64,000 bases of DNA. Source: UBA2336 sp965227265 (GTDB lineage: Bacteria; Bacteroidota; Bacteroidia; Cytophagales; Cyclobacteriaceae). Both the position numbers and the translations under genes were made by a program. The stretch spans positions 3,534,001 through 3,598,000 of the forward strand of contig OZ245738.1 of NCBI GenBank assembly GCA_965227265.1, written 5' to 3'. Below, one piece after another: positions 9,327 through 18,246 of this stretch. Below the pieces are notes generated by a model. The model was not told where the DNA came from and did no database searches. It saw nothing but the letters and a program-made list of their open reading frames with translations. Each line of letters opens with the position of its first letter. Positions within the stretch are counted from its first letter, which is position 1.

Positions 9327-11357
9327 ATGAAGAGACTATTACCCGTAATTATCATCCTATTCGCAATGTCTTATGGCGCTTCTGCACAGGTGGTGCAATG
9401 GGCTTCCAAAGTATTGGATTTTTCAACTGAGCTTACGCACGCTCAATATTCTGCCCAACAGGCGCTTGGCAAGCCTAACGTAATGCCGGCCGGAGGCGAT
9501 AATCCCAACGCGTGGATGCCTGACAAACCAAACCGAAAAGAATTCCTGAAACTTGGCTTTGATAAGCCAATGAGCATTAAACAGATTGCCATCGCTGAAT
9601 CGTTTAACCCAAGCGGGTTGTATAAAATTTTGGTATATGATGAATCTGGTAAAGAATATGAATTAAGCACATTCAATCCAATGGCCATCCCAATGAAAGG
9701 CCGGATGATGAACTTCTTCCTGGAACCAACATCTTATAAAGTCGCTGCAGTAAAATTAGAATTTGATGGAGCTGCACTTCCAGATTATTTCGCAATTGAT
9801 GCAGTCGCGATTTCTGATTCTAACTATCCAATTGTCGCGTTTATACCGACACCAGAACTTCTTGCTTCGGGAATTGTTACAGAAGTTCTTGATAAAAATG
9901 TAAACAGCGATGTAAACGAATTAAATCCGATTCTTTCACCAGACGGAAAAACACTTTATTTCAGCCGCAGCAATCACCCGGATAACAAAGGTGGTTCAAA
10001 AGACAAAGAAGACATCTGGTACTCTGAACTAGGAGCCGATGGTAAATGGCAATTGGCTAAAAACATGAAACAGTTTAATAATGACTATCCAAACTTTATC
10101 AATACTGTAAGTGCCGTTACGCCTGATGGTAAATCTGTTATCATGATTTTGGGTAACAAGTATCTGGATGATGGAAAGAAAATGCAAGCTGGTGTTTCGA
10201 TCAGCTCTAACGTAGGAGGAGGCTGGACAAAGCCTGTAGCATTAAACATTAAGAACGATTATAACTTCCACGAGAAAGCAAATTACTTTCTCGCGAATAA
10301 TCGCAAGACATTGCTGATGTCTGTGCAACGTGAAGACTCAAAAGGAGATCGTGATCTTTATGTTTCCTTCATGCAGGATGATAGCGTATGGACCGAGCCG
10401 CTAAGCCTAGGAGCAGTTTTAAATACAGCTGGTGAAGAGTCTTCACCTTTCCTCGCTCTTGATGATAAAACTTTATACTTCGCTTCTAACGGCTTCAGCG
10501 GTTATGGCGGGACAGACGTTTATGTAAGTAAACGTCTTGATGATACGTGGACAAACTGGTCTGAGCCTGAAAATCTAGGTCCGGATATTAACTCAACATT
10601 GAACGAATACTTCTTCAACATTCCATCGGATAGTGAATTCGCATATTACTCACGCGAAACATCACCGAATAACACCGATATCTTCAGGATCAAATTACCG
10701 ATCCTCAGAAACCCTGATCGTTTTGCTACGATCAAAGGAAATCTTATTGATGCAAAAACCGGAAAGCCGCTGGGTGCAAAGATTATCTACGAACGCCTGC
10801 CTGATGGAACGGATGTTGGTATTAGCCAATCTGATCCAACGAAGGGTGAATACGAAATCAAATTGCCGATCGGCCATTTGTATGGAATCCGTGCGGAAGC
10901 GAAAGATTACATCTCTGAAAGCCAAAACATTGACTTAAGAAATGTAGCACAGGATACCGTTATCAACTATAACTTCACACTCAACCCGATTGAAGTGAAA
11001 CCTATTGAAACAGGTGTTGCCATAACCTTGAACAATATTTTCTTTGATTTCGATCAGGTAACGTTGAAACCAGAATCTTTCCCGGAATTAGACAGACTTG
11101 TTAAAGTGCTGGGAGAACGCGGAACCTTAACCATAACAATTGAAGGCCATGCCGATGCTACAGGCACAGAACAGTATAATCTTGACCTATCTAAGCGAAG
11201 AGCAGCCGCAGTACAAAAATATATTACCGGAAAAGGCGTTGATCAATCCAGAGTGGGCATTGCATTCTTCGGAGAAAGCAAACCGGTGGAATCTAATGCA
11301 ACGAAAGAAGGCAGACGGAAGAATAGAAGGGTAGAGTTCAGAATTGTAACACCATAA
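9327..11357 (+). CDS. OmpA-family protein with PD40 repeats and a CarboxypepD_reg-like domain
   Basis: A 676-residue exported protein with a signal peptide ending GASAQ. After a discoidin-like N-terminal region (about 22-165) come WD40-like/PD40 repeats (about 190-450, blades such as LSPDGKTLYFSR and LDDKTLYFASNGF). A carboxypeptidase-regulatory-like beta domain follows (about 465-545), then an OmpA C-terminal peptidoglycan-binding domain (about 555-676) with NIFFDFD, EGHADATG and the NRRVEF ending. The role is anchoring the outer membrane to peptidoglycan; related proteins occur with type IX secretion/gliding loci (for example PorE-like proteins), but this gene is not next to one. The start is supported by CAGGAG eight bases upstream, an unusually good ribosome site for this window. 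The next gene starts 11 bases after the stop, suggesting an operon. Confidence 0.9.
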   Translation: MKRLLPVIIILFAMSYGASAQVVQWASKVLDFSTELTHAQYSAQQALGKPNVMPAGGDNPNAWMPDKPNRKEFLKLGFDKPMSIKQIAIAESFNPSGLYKILVYDESGKEYELSTFNPMAIPMKGRMMNFFLEPTSYKVAAVKLEFDGAALPDYFAIDAVAISDSNYPIVAFIPTPELLASGIVTEVLDKNVNSDVNELNPILSPDGKTLYFSRSNHPDNKGGSKDKEDIWYSELGADGKWQLAKNMKQFNNDYPNFINTVSAVTPDGKSVIMILGNKYLDDGKKMQAGVSISSNVGGGWTKPVALNIKNDYNFHEKANYFLANNRKTLLMSVQREDSKGDRDLYVSFMQDDSVWTEPLSLGAVLNTAGEESSPFLALDDKTLYFASNGFSGYGGTDVYVSKRLDDTWTNWSEPENLGPDINSTLNEYFFNIPSDSEFAYYSRETSPNNTDIFRIKLPILRNPDRFATIKGNLIDAKTGKPLGAKIIYERLPDGTDVGISQSDPTKGEYEIKLPIGHLYGIRAEAKDYISESQNIDLRNVAQDTVINYNFTLNPIEVKPIETGVAITLNNIFFDFDQVTLKPESFPELDRLVKVLGERGTLTITIEGHADATGTEQYNLDLSKRRAAAVQKYITGKGVDQSRVGIAFFGESKPVESNATKEGRRKNRRVEFRIVTP

Positions 11358-11368
11358 CCTAAAGCAGC

Positions 11369-12070
11369 ATGCTGAAAAGGATTATTGTTCTCTTTGTCGC
11401 AGTTGGAAGTTCATGGAATGCATTCGCGCAGGCGGACAGTACAATCGTTGCGCAGGGCAAGATTGTAAACGCTGAAACGAAAGAGCCGATAACGGCAAGG
11501 ATTACGTACCAAAGTCTTCCGTATGGAAGTAAAATGGGCGTTATCAATAATAGCACCTATTCGTTCCCCATGTTTGACCGTGAACGTTACTCAATCTCGG
11601 TTGATGCACCGGGCTATGTACCAGCTAAATTTATGCTTGATCCTGCTGAAGCGAGTAATCTAAGCCTTGTGAAGGATATTGAGCTTACGCACGGAGATTC
11701 ACATGCCAAGAAGAAGCATGAGGTTGGGCATGTTATGCTCCTCAATAATTTGATCTTCGAGGTAAACAAGAACAAGATCGATGCTGAATCGTATCCCGAA
11801 TTGGATATCGTGGTGAACATGATGAAAGAAAATCCGAACATGGTCATTCAGTTGGAGGGTCATACGGACTTTATCGGGAATCCTGACAAACTCATGAAAC
11901 TTTCGCAAGAGCGTGTTGATGCAGTAAAAGGTTACCTCACCTCAAAAAGAGTAAATAAGAGCAGGATCAAAACGAAAGCTTTTGGAGGCACGGTTCCTTT
12001 GTCGAAAGACAATACACCGGAAGCACACCGTATGAACCGGAGGGTTGAACTGCGGATTCTTGAAAATTAA
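11369..12070 (+). CDS. Short OmpA-family protein
   Basis: A 233-residue exported protein with a signal peptide ending NAFAQ, a CarboxypepD_reg-like domain (about 28-95, ITARITYQSLPYG) and an OmpA C-terminal domain (about 120-233; LNNLIFEVNKNKID, QLEGHTDFIG, NRRVELRI). The order matches the last third of the protein encoded just upstream, without its PD40 repeats, so the pair may come from partial duplication. It should bind peptidoglycan in the periplasm. The stop codon overlaps the 3' end of the convergent gene by four bases. Confidence 0.9.
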   Translation: MLKRIIVLFVAVGSSWNAFAQADSTIVAQGKIVNAETKEPITARITYQSLPYGSKMGVINNSTYSFPMFDRERYSISVDAPGYVPAKFMLDPAEASNLSLVKDIELTHGDSHAKKKHEVGHVMLLNNLIFEVNKNKIDAESYPELDIVVNMMKENPNMVIQLEGHTDFIGNPDKLMKLSQERVDAVKGYLTSKRVNKSRIKTKAFGGTVPLSKDNTPEAHRMNRRVELRILEN

Positions 12071-12894
12071 TTAGAAGCGATAATAAAGGGCAACGATTTT
12101 TGCCGCAACGAGAGAATTGTATTCATACAATTCTCTTTTGTTTTTAGATCAAGGTCACTTTGCTGTAAGGATAGCAACAGTATTTGTGAAAACTCTTCAA
12201 TACGATAGGAAGAATAAAGCTCATTAGCTTTTACCAGGTTCTGAACAGCAGCGTTAAGATTTTTCTGATTAAAAAAATTAACAGCTTTATTATAATACGT
12301 TAACCCCCTAAGCTCATCGATGGAAACCGTATTATATAATTCAAAGTTGAATTTATAATATGATTTATCACGTTGCTCAGGTTGAATTTGATTTTGCTTA
12401 TAGCGTGCAATCCGTGCTTCAACATCTGTTCTCGAATTTACGAATCCGTTTAACGGATCAGTTGCTTCCAGTAAAACTTGCCCTTCTGTTGTTTCAGCCA
12501 GGATGAAAATATGATAGTTTGTTTCGATTACCTGATGATCGATATCATAATGATGTAAAATGAGCGATAATAAAATTGTTCCTGTCAGGCAATTGTAAGA
12601 ACCGTTATCAAAAGTTTCCTCCAACGAAGCGTAAGCGGTATAGTTCTTTAAGTAACGTTGATGTGCCTTTGCGAAAATATGACGGACAAAACTCTGCTCG
12701 CTTTTAGCGAAAGAATGTTTTTTAGACAGCTTGTGTAAAAACGATTCGAATGACTTTATCGATTCGGCTTTGTATCGATCAGTAGAAAGAAAGGCCTTCA
12801 GGTTAGACTCAATAGAGAATTCTTTGCCGGGATGATTGGCAAATGCCAGGGCCGGCAGTAAGAAAATTAACCCGATAAAAACGCCTCTTTTCAA
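12067..12894 (-). CDS. Secreted transglutaminase-like protein, uncharacterised
   Basis: A 275-residue protein with a signal peptide ending ALAFA. The start is TTG at 12894; no ATG lies nearby and a GGGG stretch sits a few bases upstream. The middle contains a transglutaminase/cysteine-protease-like triad in the right order: GSYNCLTG (Cys102), NYHIF (His128) and EATDP (Asp146). The C-terminal third is helical and looks like one or two TPR units (YYNKAVNFFNQKNLNAAVQN). In related proteins this fold does cross-linking or peptide hydrolysis, or is a binding module; which applies here is not shown. It converges on the OmpA gene with a four-base overlap and is divergent from the aldehyde dehydrogenase gene. 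The triad is seen; the function is inferred. Confidence 0.7.
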   Translation of the reverse strand: MKRGVFIGLIFLLPALAFANHPGKEFSIESNLKAFLSTDRYKAESIKSFESFLHKLSKKHSFAKSEQSFVRHIFAKAHQRYLKNYTAYASLEETFDNGSYNCLTGTILLSLILHHYDIDHQVIETNYHIFILAETTEGQVLLEATDPLNGFVNSRTDVEARIARYKQNQIQPEQRDKSYYKFNFELYNTVSIDELRGLTYYNKAVNFFNQKNLNAAVQNLVKANELYSSYRIEEFSQILLLSLQQSDLDLKTKENCMNTILSLRQKSLPFIIASN

Positions 12895-12899
12895 TGTTA

Positions 12900-12980
12900 C
12901 CCCAATGTTAACTCTGTGTTAACAAATTTAACACTCTGGTAACACGAATCAATAGGGAGGCCTAAAACTTAACATTGGGG
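12900..12980. promoter_or_regulatory. Divergent intergenic region with a perfect 12-bp inverted repeat
   Basis: CCCCAATGTTAA at 12900-12911 and TTAACATTGGGG at 12969-12980 are perfect inverted copies 57 bases apart. Between them are further GTTAAC-type sites. The half-site CAATGTTA also repeats directly at 12892-12899 and 12903-12910, 11 bases or about one helical turn apart. Lying between two divergent gene starts, this looks like an operator, possibly one that loops. Confidence 0.45.
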
Positions 12981-13014
12981 CTGGTTGGCGGTATTTTGTT
13001 ACCTTACAATCGTC

Positions 13015-14448
13015 ATGACGCTACTTTCCAAAAATGCGGTTTCCGAAGATATTTTGAAGATTTTTCAGGCTAAGAAGGTAGCTTTTAAGAAACTGCGACT
13101 TCAGTCGATTAAGGAGAGAAAAGCTGTGCTGATCAAGCTCCGGAACTGGGTTAAGGCAAATCGGGAGGCAATTCGCGAAGCCATGAAGTCTGATTTTCGT
13201 AAACCAGCAGCTGAAGTTGATACAACCGAAATCCTTCCCGTTCTAGATGAACTCAAGCAAGCACTGGAGAATCTGGATCGGTGGACAGCTCCCAAAAAAG
13301 TAGACGCTCCGATTACGATGTTGGGTACGCGTTCTATAATAATGTATGAACCGAAAGGAGTTTGTCTGATTATTTCTCCCTGGAATTATCCGTTTAACCT
13401 TTCAGCAGGGCCACTCGTTTCTGCTTTGGCTGCAGGAAATTCAGTAATCATAAAACCTTCTGAAATGACTCCGCATACTTCTGCGCTTATCACAAGAATG
13501 AGCAAAGAAGTTTTTACACATAATGAAGTGACCGTAATCGAAGGAGGAACTCAAGCATCACAAGAATTATTAAAACTTCCATTCGATCATATATTTTTTA
13601 CCGGAAGTCCTTCTATCGGCAAAGTTGTGATGAAAGCAGCTGCTGAAAATCTTACTTCGGTTACACTTGAGCTTGGGGGCAAATCACCAACGCTTGTTAC
13701 AGAATCTGCGAATGCAAAAGAAGCAGCACAGCGAATTGCAGTCACCAAGTTTATTAACAACGGGCAAACATGTATTGCTCCGGATTATATTCTTGCACAC
13801 ACAAGCATCGCAGCTGATTTAATAAAAGAGCTTAAAGTGCAGATACCAGCACTCTTCGGAGGGCTCAATAAAAATATCGCTGACTCTGCTGACTATGCCC
13901 GCATTGTAAATGAAAAACACTTCGCAAGATTGTCTGATCTGTTACGTGAAGCAGAAAGCAAAGGCGCGAAAGTTGAAACGGGTGGAGCGATGGATTTTTC
14001 TCAACGGTTTATTGATCCGGTTGTGTTGAGTAATGTTTCGCGTCAATCGCGCATTATGGAGGAAGAAATTTTTGGCCCGATACTTCCGATCATCACGTAC
14101 AACTTGCTCGATGAAGCAATTGACTATGTAAATAGTAAACCCAAACCTCTTGCCTTATACATCTTTGGATCAAATCGTTCGGAGATCAGCAGAATAAAAA
14201 AAGAAACATCGTCTGGCTCTGTATGTATTAACGATTGTGCGATTCAGTTTCTTCACCCGAACCTGCCCTTTGGCGGAGTGAACACGAGTGGCATTGGGAA
14301 ATCCCACGGGTATTATGGCTTCCTAGCCTTCTCCAATGAAAAACCAGTACTCCGGCAGCGTAGTGGGTTCACAGCCTTTAAACTCTTCTATCCTCCCTAT
14401 ACAAGCGGAGTTCAACGCATGATTGATTGGGTACTTAAGCTTTTTTAG
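13015..14448 (+). CDS. Aldehyde dehydrogenase (class 3-like, NAD(P)+-dependent)
   Basis: A 477-residue aldehyde dehydrogenase that oxidises aldehydes to acids. Motifs seen: PWNYP near residue 120, the cofactor-loop FFTGSPSIGK, ELGGKSP with the general base Glu219, and NNGQTC with the catalytic Cys253. Length, the C-terminal hydrophobic tail and overall pattern fit the class 3/fatty aldehyde dehydrogenase subgroup (AlkH/YwdH-like). The ATG at 13015 gives the standard N-terminus; an upstream in-frame start at 12985 would add ten hydrophobic residues not typical of the family. The C-terminus (LFYPPYTSGVQRMIDWVLKLF) may lie on the membrane. It stands alone and is divergent from the transglutaminase-like gene across a repeat-rich promoter region. 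Confidence 0.93.
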   Translation: MTLLSKNAVSEDILKIFQAKKVAFKKLRLQSIKERKAVLIKLRNWVKANREAIREAMKSDFRKPAAEVDTTEILPVLDELKQALENLDRWTAPKKVDAPITMLGTRSIIMYEPKGVCLIISPWNYPFNLSAGPLVSALAAGNSVIIKPSEMTPHTSALITRMSKEVFTHNEVTVIEGGTQASQELLKLPFDHIFFTGSPSIGKVVMKAAAENLTSVTLELGGKSPTLVTESANAKEAAQRIAVTKFINNGQTCIAPDYILAHTSIAADLIKELKVQIPALFGGLNKNIADSADYARIVNEKHFARLSDLLREAESKGAKVETGGAMDFSQRFIDPVVLSNVSRQSRIMEEEIFGPILPIITYNLLDEAIDYVNSKPKPLALYIFGSNRSEISRIKKETSSGSVCINDCAIQFLHPNLPFGGVNTSGIGKSHGYYGFLAFSNEKPVLRQRSGFTAFKLFYPPYTSGVQRMIDWVLKLF

Positions 14449-14532
14449 AACAAATCCGTCCGGAAGGCTTCCATACCGTTAGTCTGGCACTACTTTCGCT
14501 AAAACTTAACTCCAATTAACTCTAAGGTTTAG

Positions 14533-14540
14533 TAATTTTG
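14533..14540 (+). promoter_or_regulatory. Candidate -7 promoter element for the AsmA-like gene
   Basis: TAATTTTG matches TAnnTTTG exactly and lies 37 bases upstream of the ATG at 14578. No clear -33 partner is seen. Confidence 0.5.
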
Positions 14541-14577
14541 ACATCCAATTTGAGTTATAGGTAAATACACCAGCTAC

Positions 14578-17544
14578 ATGAAAAAAGCATTAATCATTAT
14601 CGGAATCATCTTTGTCGTTTTGCTGGCAGCAGCTTTCATTTTGCCGATTGTTTTTAAAGATGATATCAAAGCGGCAATCGACAAAGAATTGGCAAAATCC
14701 ATTAATGCGGATGTGCTGTATGAAGCTGATAACTTCTCGCTTACGCTCTTCAAGAATTTCCCCAACATCACAGCCGAGGTTAAAGACCTTGGTGTGATTA
14801 ACCGCGAACCTTTTGCGGGTGATATTCTTTTCGCTGCTGAAAATGTTCAGGTAGAAGTTAATTTAAAAGATGTGTTGTTCGGAGATCAATTAAGATTGAA
14901 GGGGATAACATTGGTAAGGCCAATCATCAACGTAAGCGTGCTGGCCGATGGCCGCGCAAACTATGATATCGCCATCCCATCTACAGATACGGTAACCACA
15001 ACCGAAGAGCCAAGTGATTTTTCGTTTGGAATTGATCATTGGGAAATTGTGGAAGGTGATATTAAATATGATGACAAGTCAATCCCCATGTTGCTGGAGC
15101 TTAAAGGAGTTAATCATACCGGTAGCGGGGATTTTACAGAAAGCGAATTCGACCTCAAAACAAAAACAACTACCGATACACTTAATGTCGCTTACGATGG
15201 CAATGAATACCTGAGCAAAAAACAAGCTGACATTGATATGACCATCACGATCAGTGAAAACTATACGAAGTATACATTCAAAGAAAACAGCGCCAAGCTG
15301 AACGACTTTGCGATGAGTTTTGATGGCTGGTTTAAAATGAATGAGAAAGATTACGGCATGGACATTTCTTTCAAAAGTCCTGAGAACACATTTAAAAGCT
15401 TGCTTTCGCTTGTTCCAGGAATGTATTCCGAAAGCTTTAAGAACATTGAGACAAGTGGCGATCTAATGTTCAACGGCTTTGTAAAGGGAACGTACAGCGA
15501 TACACAGCTTCCCGCCTTTAACGTTGATCTGAAAGTTATCAACGCCATGTTTAAGTATCCTGATCTGCCAACGCCAATCAACAACATCAATCTAGACATG
15601 CTGGTGGATAATAAAGACGGAATTATCGACAACACGGTTATTGATATCAAGAAGTTCCACATGGATTTTGGGTCAAACCCTGTAGATGCCCGGGCATTGA
15701 TCAGCAGAATTTATCCGACAACGGTTGATGCGAATATTAAAGCTAAACTGAATCTTGCGGAGTTGAGCAAAATGTTCCCGGTACAAGGACTTGACATGCG
15801 CGGAAATTATGCACTTGACCTCACAGCCAAAGGCGTTTACGATAGCCTAAAGAAAACCATTCCGGCCATTGACGCTTCCATGTCGCTGGCGAACGGTTAT
15901 ATCAAATCTGCTGAATTCCCGCTTCCATTACAGGATTTGAAATTCAATTCGACAATCAAGAACACTTCAGGTAAGATGGCGGAAACATTTATTGCCGTGA
16001 GAGATTTCTCTATGAATATGGATGGCGAAAAATTCACAGCCGATATGTTCATTCAAAACCTGGATGATTATACCTGGGATGTAAAAGCAAAAGGTGGGAT
16101 TGACCTGGAAAAGATTACGAAAGTTTTCCCGCTTGAAGGCATGACACTGGCGGGGCAAGTTAAAGCTGACCTCCAAACAAAAGGTAAGATGTCAGACCTC
16201 GAAGCCAAGCGCTATGATAAACTACCGACAAGTGGAACAGCGACTCTTACAAACTTCAAATACATCACCAAAGATCTTCCGGCTGTGGCGTTGAGCAAAG
16301 CAGAAATGTCTTTCGATCCTAAAAATGTTAACCTCAAACAATTGACAGGAACAATCGGTAAAAGCGATTTCGATGTGAAAGGCTCAGTAAGCAACTACAT
16401 TGGTTATGTGTTTGGCAAGAATGAATTGCTGAAGGGAAATGTAACGTTCAACTCTACATTGCTCGATCTAAATGAATTTATGACCGAAAGTGAGACACCA
16501 ACTGTTCAGGATACGACCGGCTATAGTGTTATCCCAGTTCCGGAAAACGTTGACTTTGTTTTGACATCCAATATCAAAACAGTTAAAATGATGGATTACA
16601 CCATGACGAATGCGAAAGGCGACATTGTTGTGAAAGATGGTATAGCCAACTTGAGCGGATTATCCTTTGGTATGCTGGGCGGAACATTTGTGGTAGACGG
16701 TTCTTATAATACGAAGGACATTAAACATCCGAAGTATGATCTTAAGTTGAAGATCCAGGATCTATCGATCGCGCAGGCAGCAACTTCTTTTTCTATCGTG
16801 AAAACATTTGCTCCGGTTGCTGGCTTGGTGAATGGAAAATTCTCAACAGACTTTAAGCTGGGTGGAGAATTACTTCAAAACTTCTCACCTAATCTAAGCA
16901 CCGTAAATGGCGATGGTTTGGTTAAAATTGCACAAGCTTCCTTGAAAGATTCTAAGTTACTTTCTGGGATTACATCCTTAACAAAACTTGATAATACCGA
17001 TGAAGTAACACTCAAAGACGTATTGATGTCAACTTCTATTAAAGACGGCAGACTTTCGGTAAAGCCATTTGATGTTAAATTCGGCAGCTATAAAACAACT
17101 GTAGCCGGAAGCACAGGCATTGATGGATCAATTGATTATAATTTGAAAATGGATGTACCGGCAGGTAAACTTGGATCGCAGTTCAATAGCTTCTTAAGCA
17201 AATATAGTGGCACAAAAACAGATCCGAATGCACCCATTCCAGTAACGATTGGCTTAGGCGGAACGGTTACTAAACCAACTCCGAAGCTTTTAATGAGTGA
17301 ACAAAAAACACAGGCACAAGATGCTGTTAAGGAAGCGGTGAAACAGGAAGCAACCAAGAAAGCTGAAGATCTAGTGAATGACCTTTTGAAAAAGAAAGAC
17401 CCTAAGAAGACTTCAAAATCGGATACAGCCAAAGTAAAATCTGATACAACGAAGGCCAAGCCAAAAACCACAAACGATAAGGTCAAGGAAGAGGCTGTGA
17501 ATAAAATTCAAGATTTGCTTAAGAAGAAAAAGAAGAAGCCTTAA
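14578..17544 (+). CDS. AsmA-like family protein
   Basis: A 988-residue protein with one N-terminal membrane helix (about residues 4-24), then an AsmA N-terminal domain and a long periplasmic region of repeating beta-strand units ending in an AsmA-C-like segment (about 740-900, with DGLVKIAQASLKDSKLL). AsmA/TamB-group proteins form long grooves and are linked to phospholipid movement between membranes and outer-membrane assembly; that role is known for the family and inferred here. After about residue 910 the chain becomes an Ala/Lys/Asp/Thr-rich disordered tail ending in a poly-lysine run. A candidate promoter lies upstream and a clear intrinsic terminator directly downstream, so this is probably a single-gene unit. 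Confidence 0.88.
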   Translation: MKKALIIIGIIFVVLLAAAFILPIVFKDDIKAAIDKELAKSINADVLYEADNFSLTLFKNFPNITAEVKDLGVINREPFAGDILFAAENVQVEVNLKDVLFGDQLRLKGITLVRPIINVSVLADGRANYDIAIPSTDTVTTTEEPSDFSFGIDHWEIVEGDIKYDDKSIPMLLELKGVNHTGSGDFTESEFDLKTKTTTDTLNVAYDGNEYLSKKQADIDMTITISENYTKYTFKENSAKLNDFAMSFDGWFKMNEKDYGMDISFKSPENTFKSLLSLVPGMYSESFKNIETSGDLMFNGFVKGTYSDTQLPAFNVDLKVINAMFKYPDLPTPINNINLDMLVDNKDGIIDNTVIDIKKFHMDFGSNPVDARALISRIYPTTVDANIKAKLNLAELSKMFPVQGLDMRGNYALDLTAKGVYDSLKKTIPAIDASMSLANGYIKSAEFPLPLQDLKFNSTIKNTSGKMAETFIAVRDFSMNMDGEKFTADMFIQNLDDYTWDVKAKGGIDLEKITKVFPLEGMTLAGQVKADLQTKGKMSDLEAKRYDKLPTSGTATLTNFKYITKDLPAVALSKAEMSFDPKNVNLKQLTGTIGKSDFDVKGSVSNYIGYVFGKNELLKGNVTFNSTLLDLNEFMTESETPTVQDTTGYSVIPVPENVDFVLTSNIKTVKMMDYTMTNAKGDIVVKDGIANLSGLSFGMLGGTFVVDGSYNTKDIKHPKYDLKLKIQDLSIAQAATSFSIVKTFAPVAGLVNGKFSTDFKLGGELLQNFSPNLSTVNGDGLVKIAQASLKDSKLLSGITSLTKLDNTDEVTLKDVLMSTSIKDGRLSVKPFDVKFGSYKTTVAGSTGIDGSIDYNLKMDVPAGKLGSQFNSFLSKYSGTKTDPNAPIPVTIGLGGTVTKPTPKLLMSEQKTQAQDAVKEAVKQEATKKAEDLVNDLLKKKDPKKTSKSDTAKVKSDTTKAKPKTTNDKVKEEAVNKIQDLLKKKKKKP

Positions 17545-17548
17545 ACGT

Positions 17549-17574
17549 AAAAATCCACCTGCGGGATTTTTTTT
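17549..17574 (+). terminator. Intrinsic terminator after the AsmA-like gene
   Basis: AAAAATCC (17549-17556) pairs with GGATTTTT (17564-17571) around a 7-base loop and is followed by more T. It lies between this gene and the convergent tag gene and may act in both directions. Confidence 0.75.
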
Positions 17575-17602
17575 GGACATCTAATCTTTCAATAGTCTAT
17601 GG

Positions 17603-18178
17603 CTATTTCCTGTTAACTTCTTTATACCGAAAGCAACTTGCGATGTGATCATTAACAAGTCCACAGGCCTGCATGTGCGAATACATAACCGTACTGCCTA
17701 CAAACTTAAAACCGCGTTTAATCAAATCTTTACTTAACGCATCTGATTCTTTCGTGGTGGGAGCAATCTGTCCGAGTGAATTCCATTTATTAATTATTGG
17801 TTTTCCGCCAACGAAACTCCAGATATATTTATTAAAGCTTCCGAATTCTTTTTGTACTTCCAGGAATCGTTTAGCATTATTTACGGCACCGTAAACTTTT
17901 AACCGATTCCGCACAATGCTCGGGTCAAGCAGCATCTTTTCACATTTTGCTTCCGTAAACTTTGCAACCTTAACCGGATCAAAATCTGCAAAAGCTTTAC
18001 GATAGCCCTCACGTTTATTGAGAATAGTAAGCCAACTTAAACCTGCTTGCGCACCTTCGAGTATCAAAAATTCAAAGTGTTTCTGATCATCATGCACAGG
18101 CTTGCCCCACTCGTTATCATGATATTCCATGTAATTTTCGGTTTTCAGGCACCAGCTGCAACGGACTTTTTCTTTCAT
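17603..18178 (-). CDS. tag: DNA-3-methyladenine glycosylase I
   Basis: A 191-residue base-excision repair enzyme that removes 3-methyladenine from alkylated DNA. The zinc site is intact: Cys near the N-terminus (RCSWC), His in YHDNEWG, and His and Cys in VNDHIASC. The catalytic-site Glu of LEGAQAGLSW and the substrate-pocket KRGFKFVGSTVMYSHMQA are also present. The ATG at 18178 starts directly before the zinc-binding Cys segment as in E. coli Tag; a start ten codons upstream (18208) is possible. A second N-terminal Cys (CSWC) is an extra feature. It is divergent from the lipoprotein gene at 18247, with about 70 bases between. Confidence 0.95.
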   Translation of the reverse strand: MKEKVRCSWCLKTENYMEYHDNEWGKPVHDDQKHFEFLILEGAQAGLSWLTILNKREGYRKAFADFDPVKVAKFTEAKCEKMLLDPSIVRNRLKVYGAVNNAKRFLEVQKEFGSFNKYIWSFVGGKPIINKWNSLGQIAPTTKESDALSKDLIKRGFKFVGSTVMYSHMQACGLVNDHIASCFRYKEVNRK

Positions 18179-18246
18179 TTTTAACAAGTTACTTTGTGCA
18201 ATCAACAAACCAGGGATGACATCAGTATGTCAGTAGATTTAAAAGT

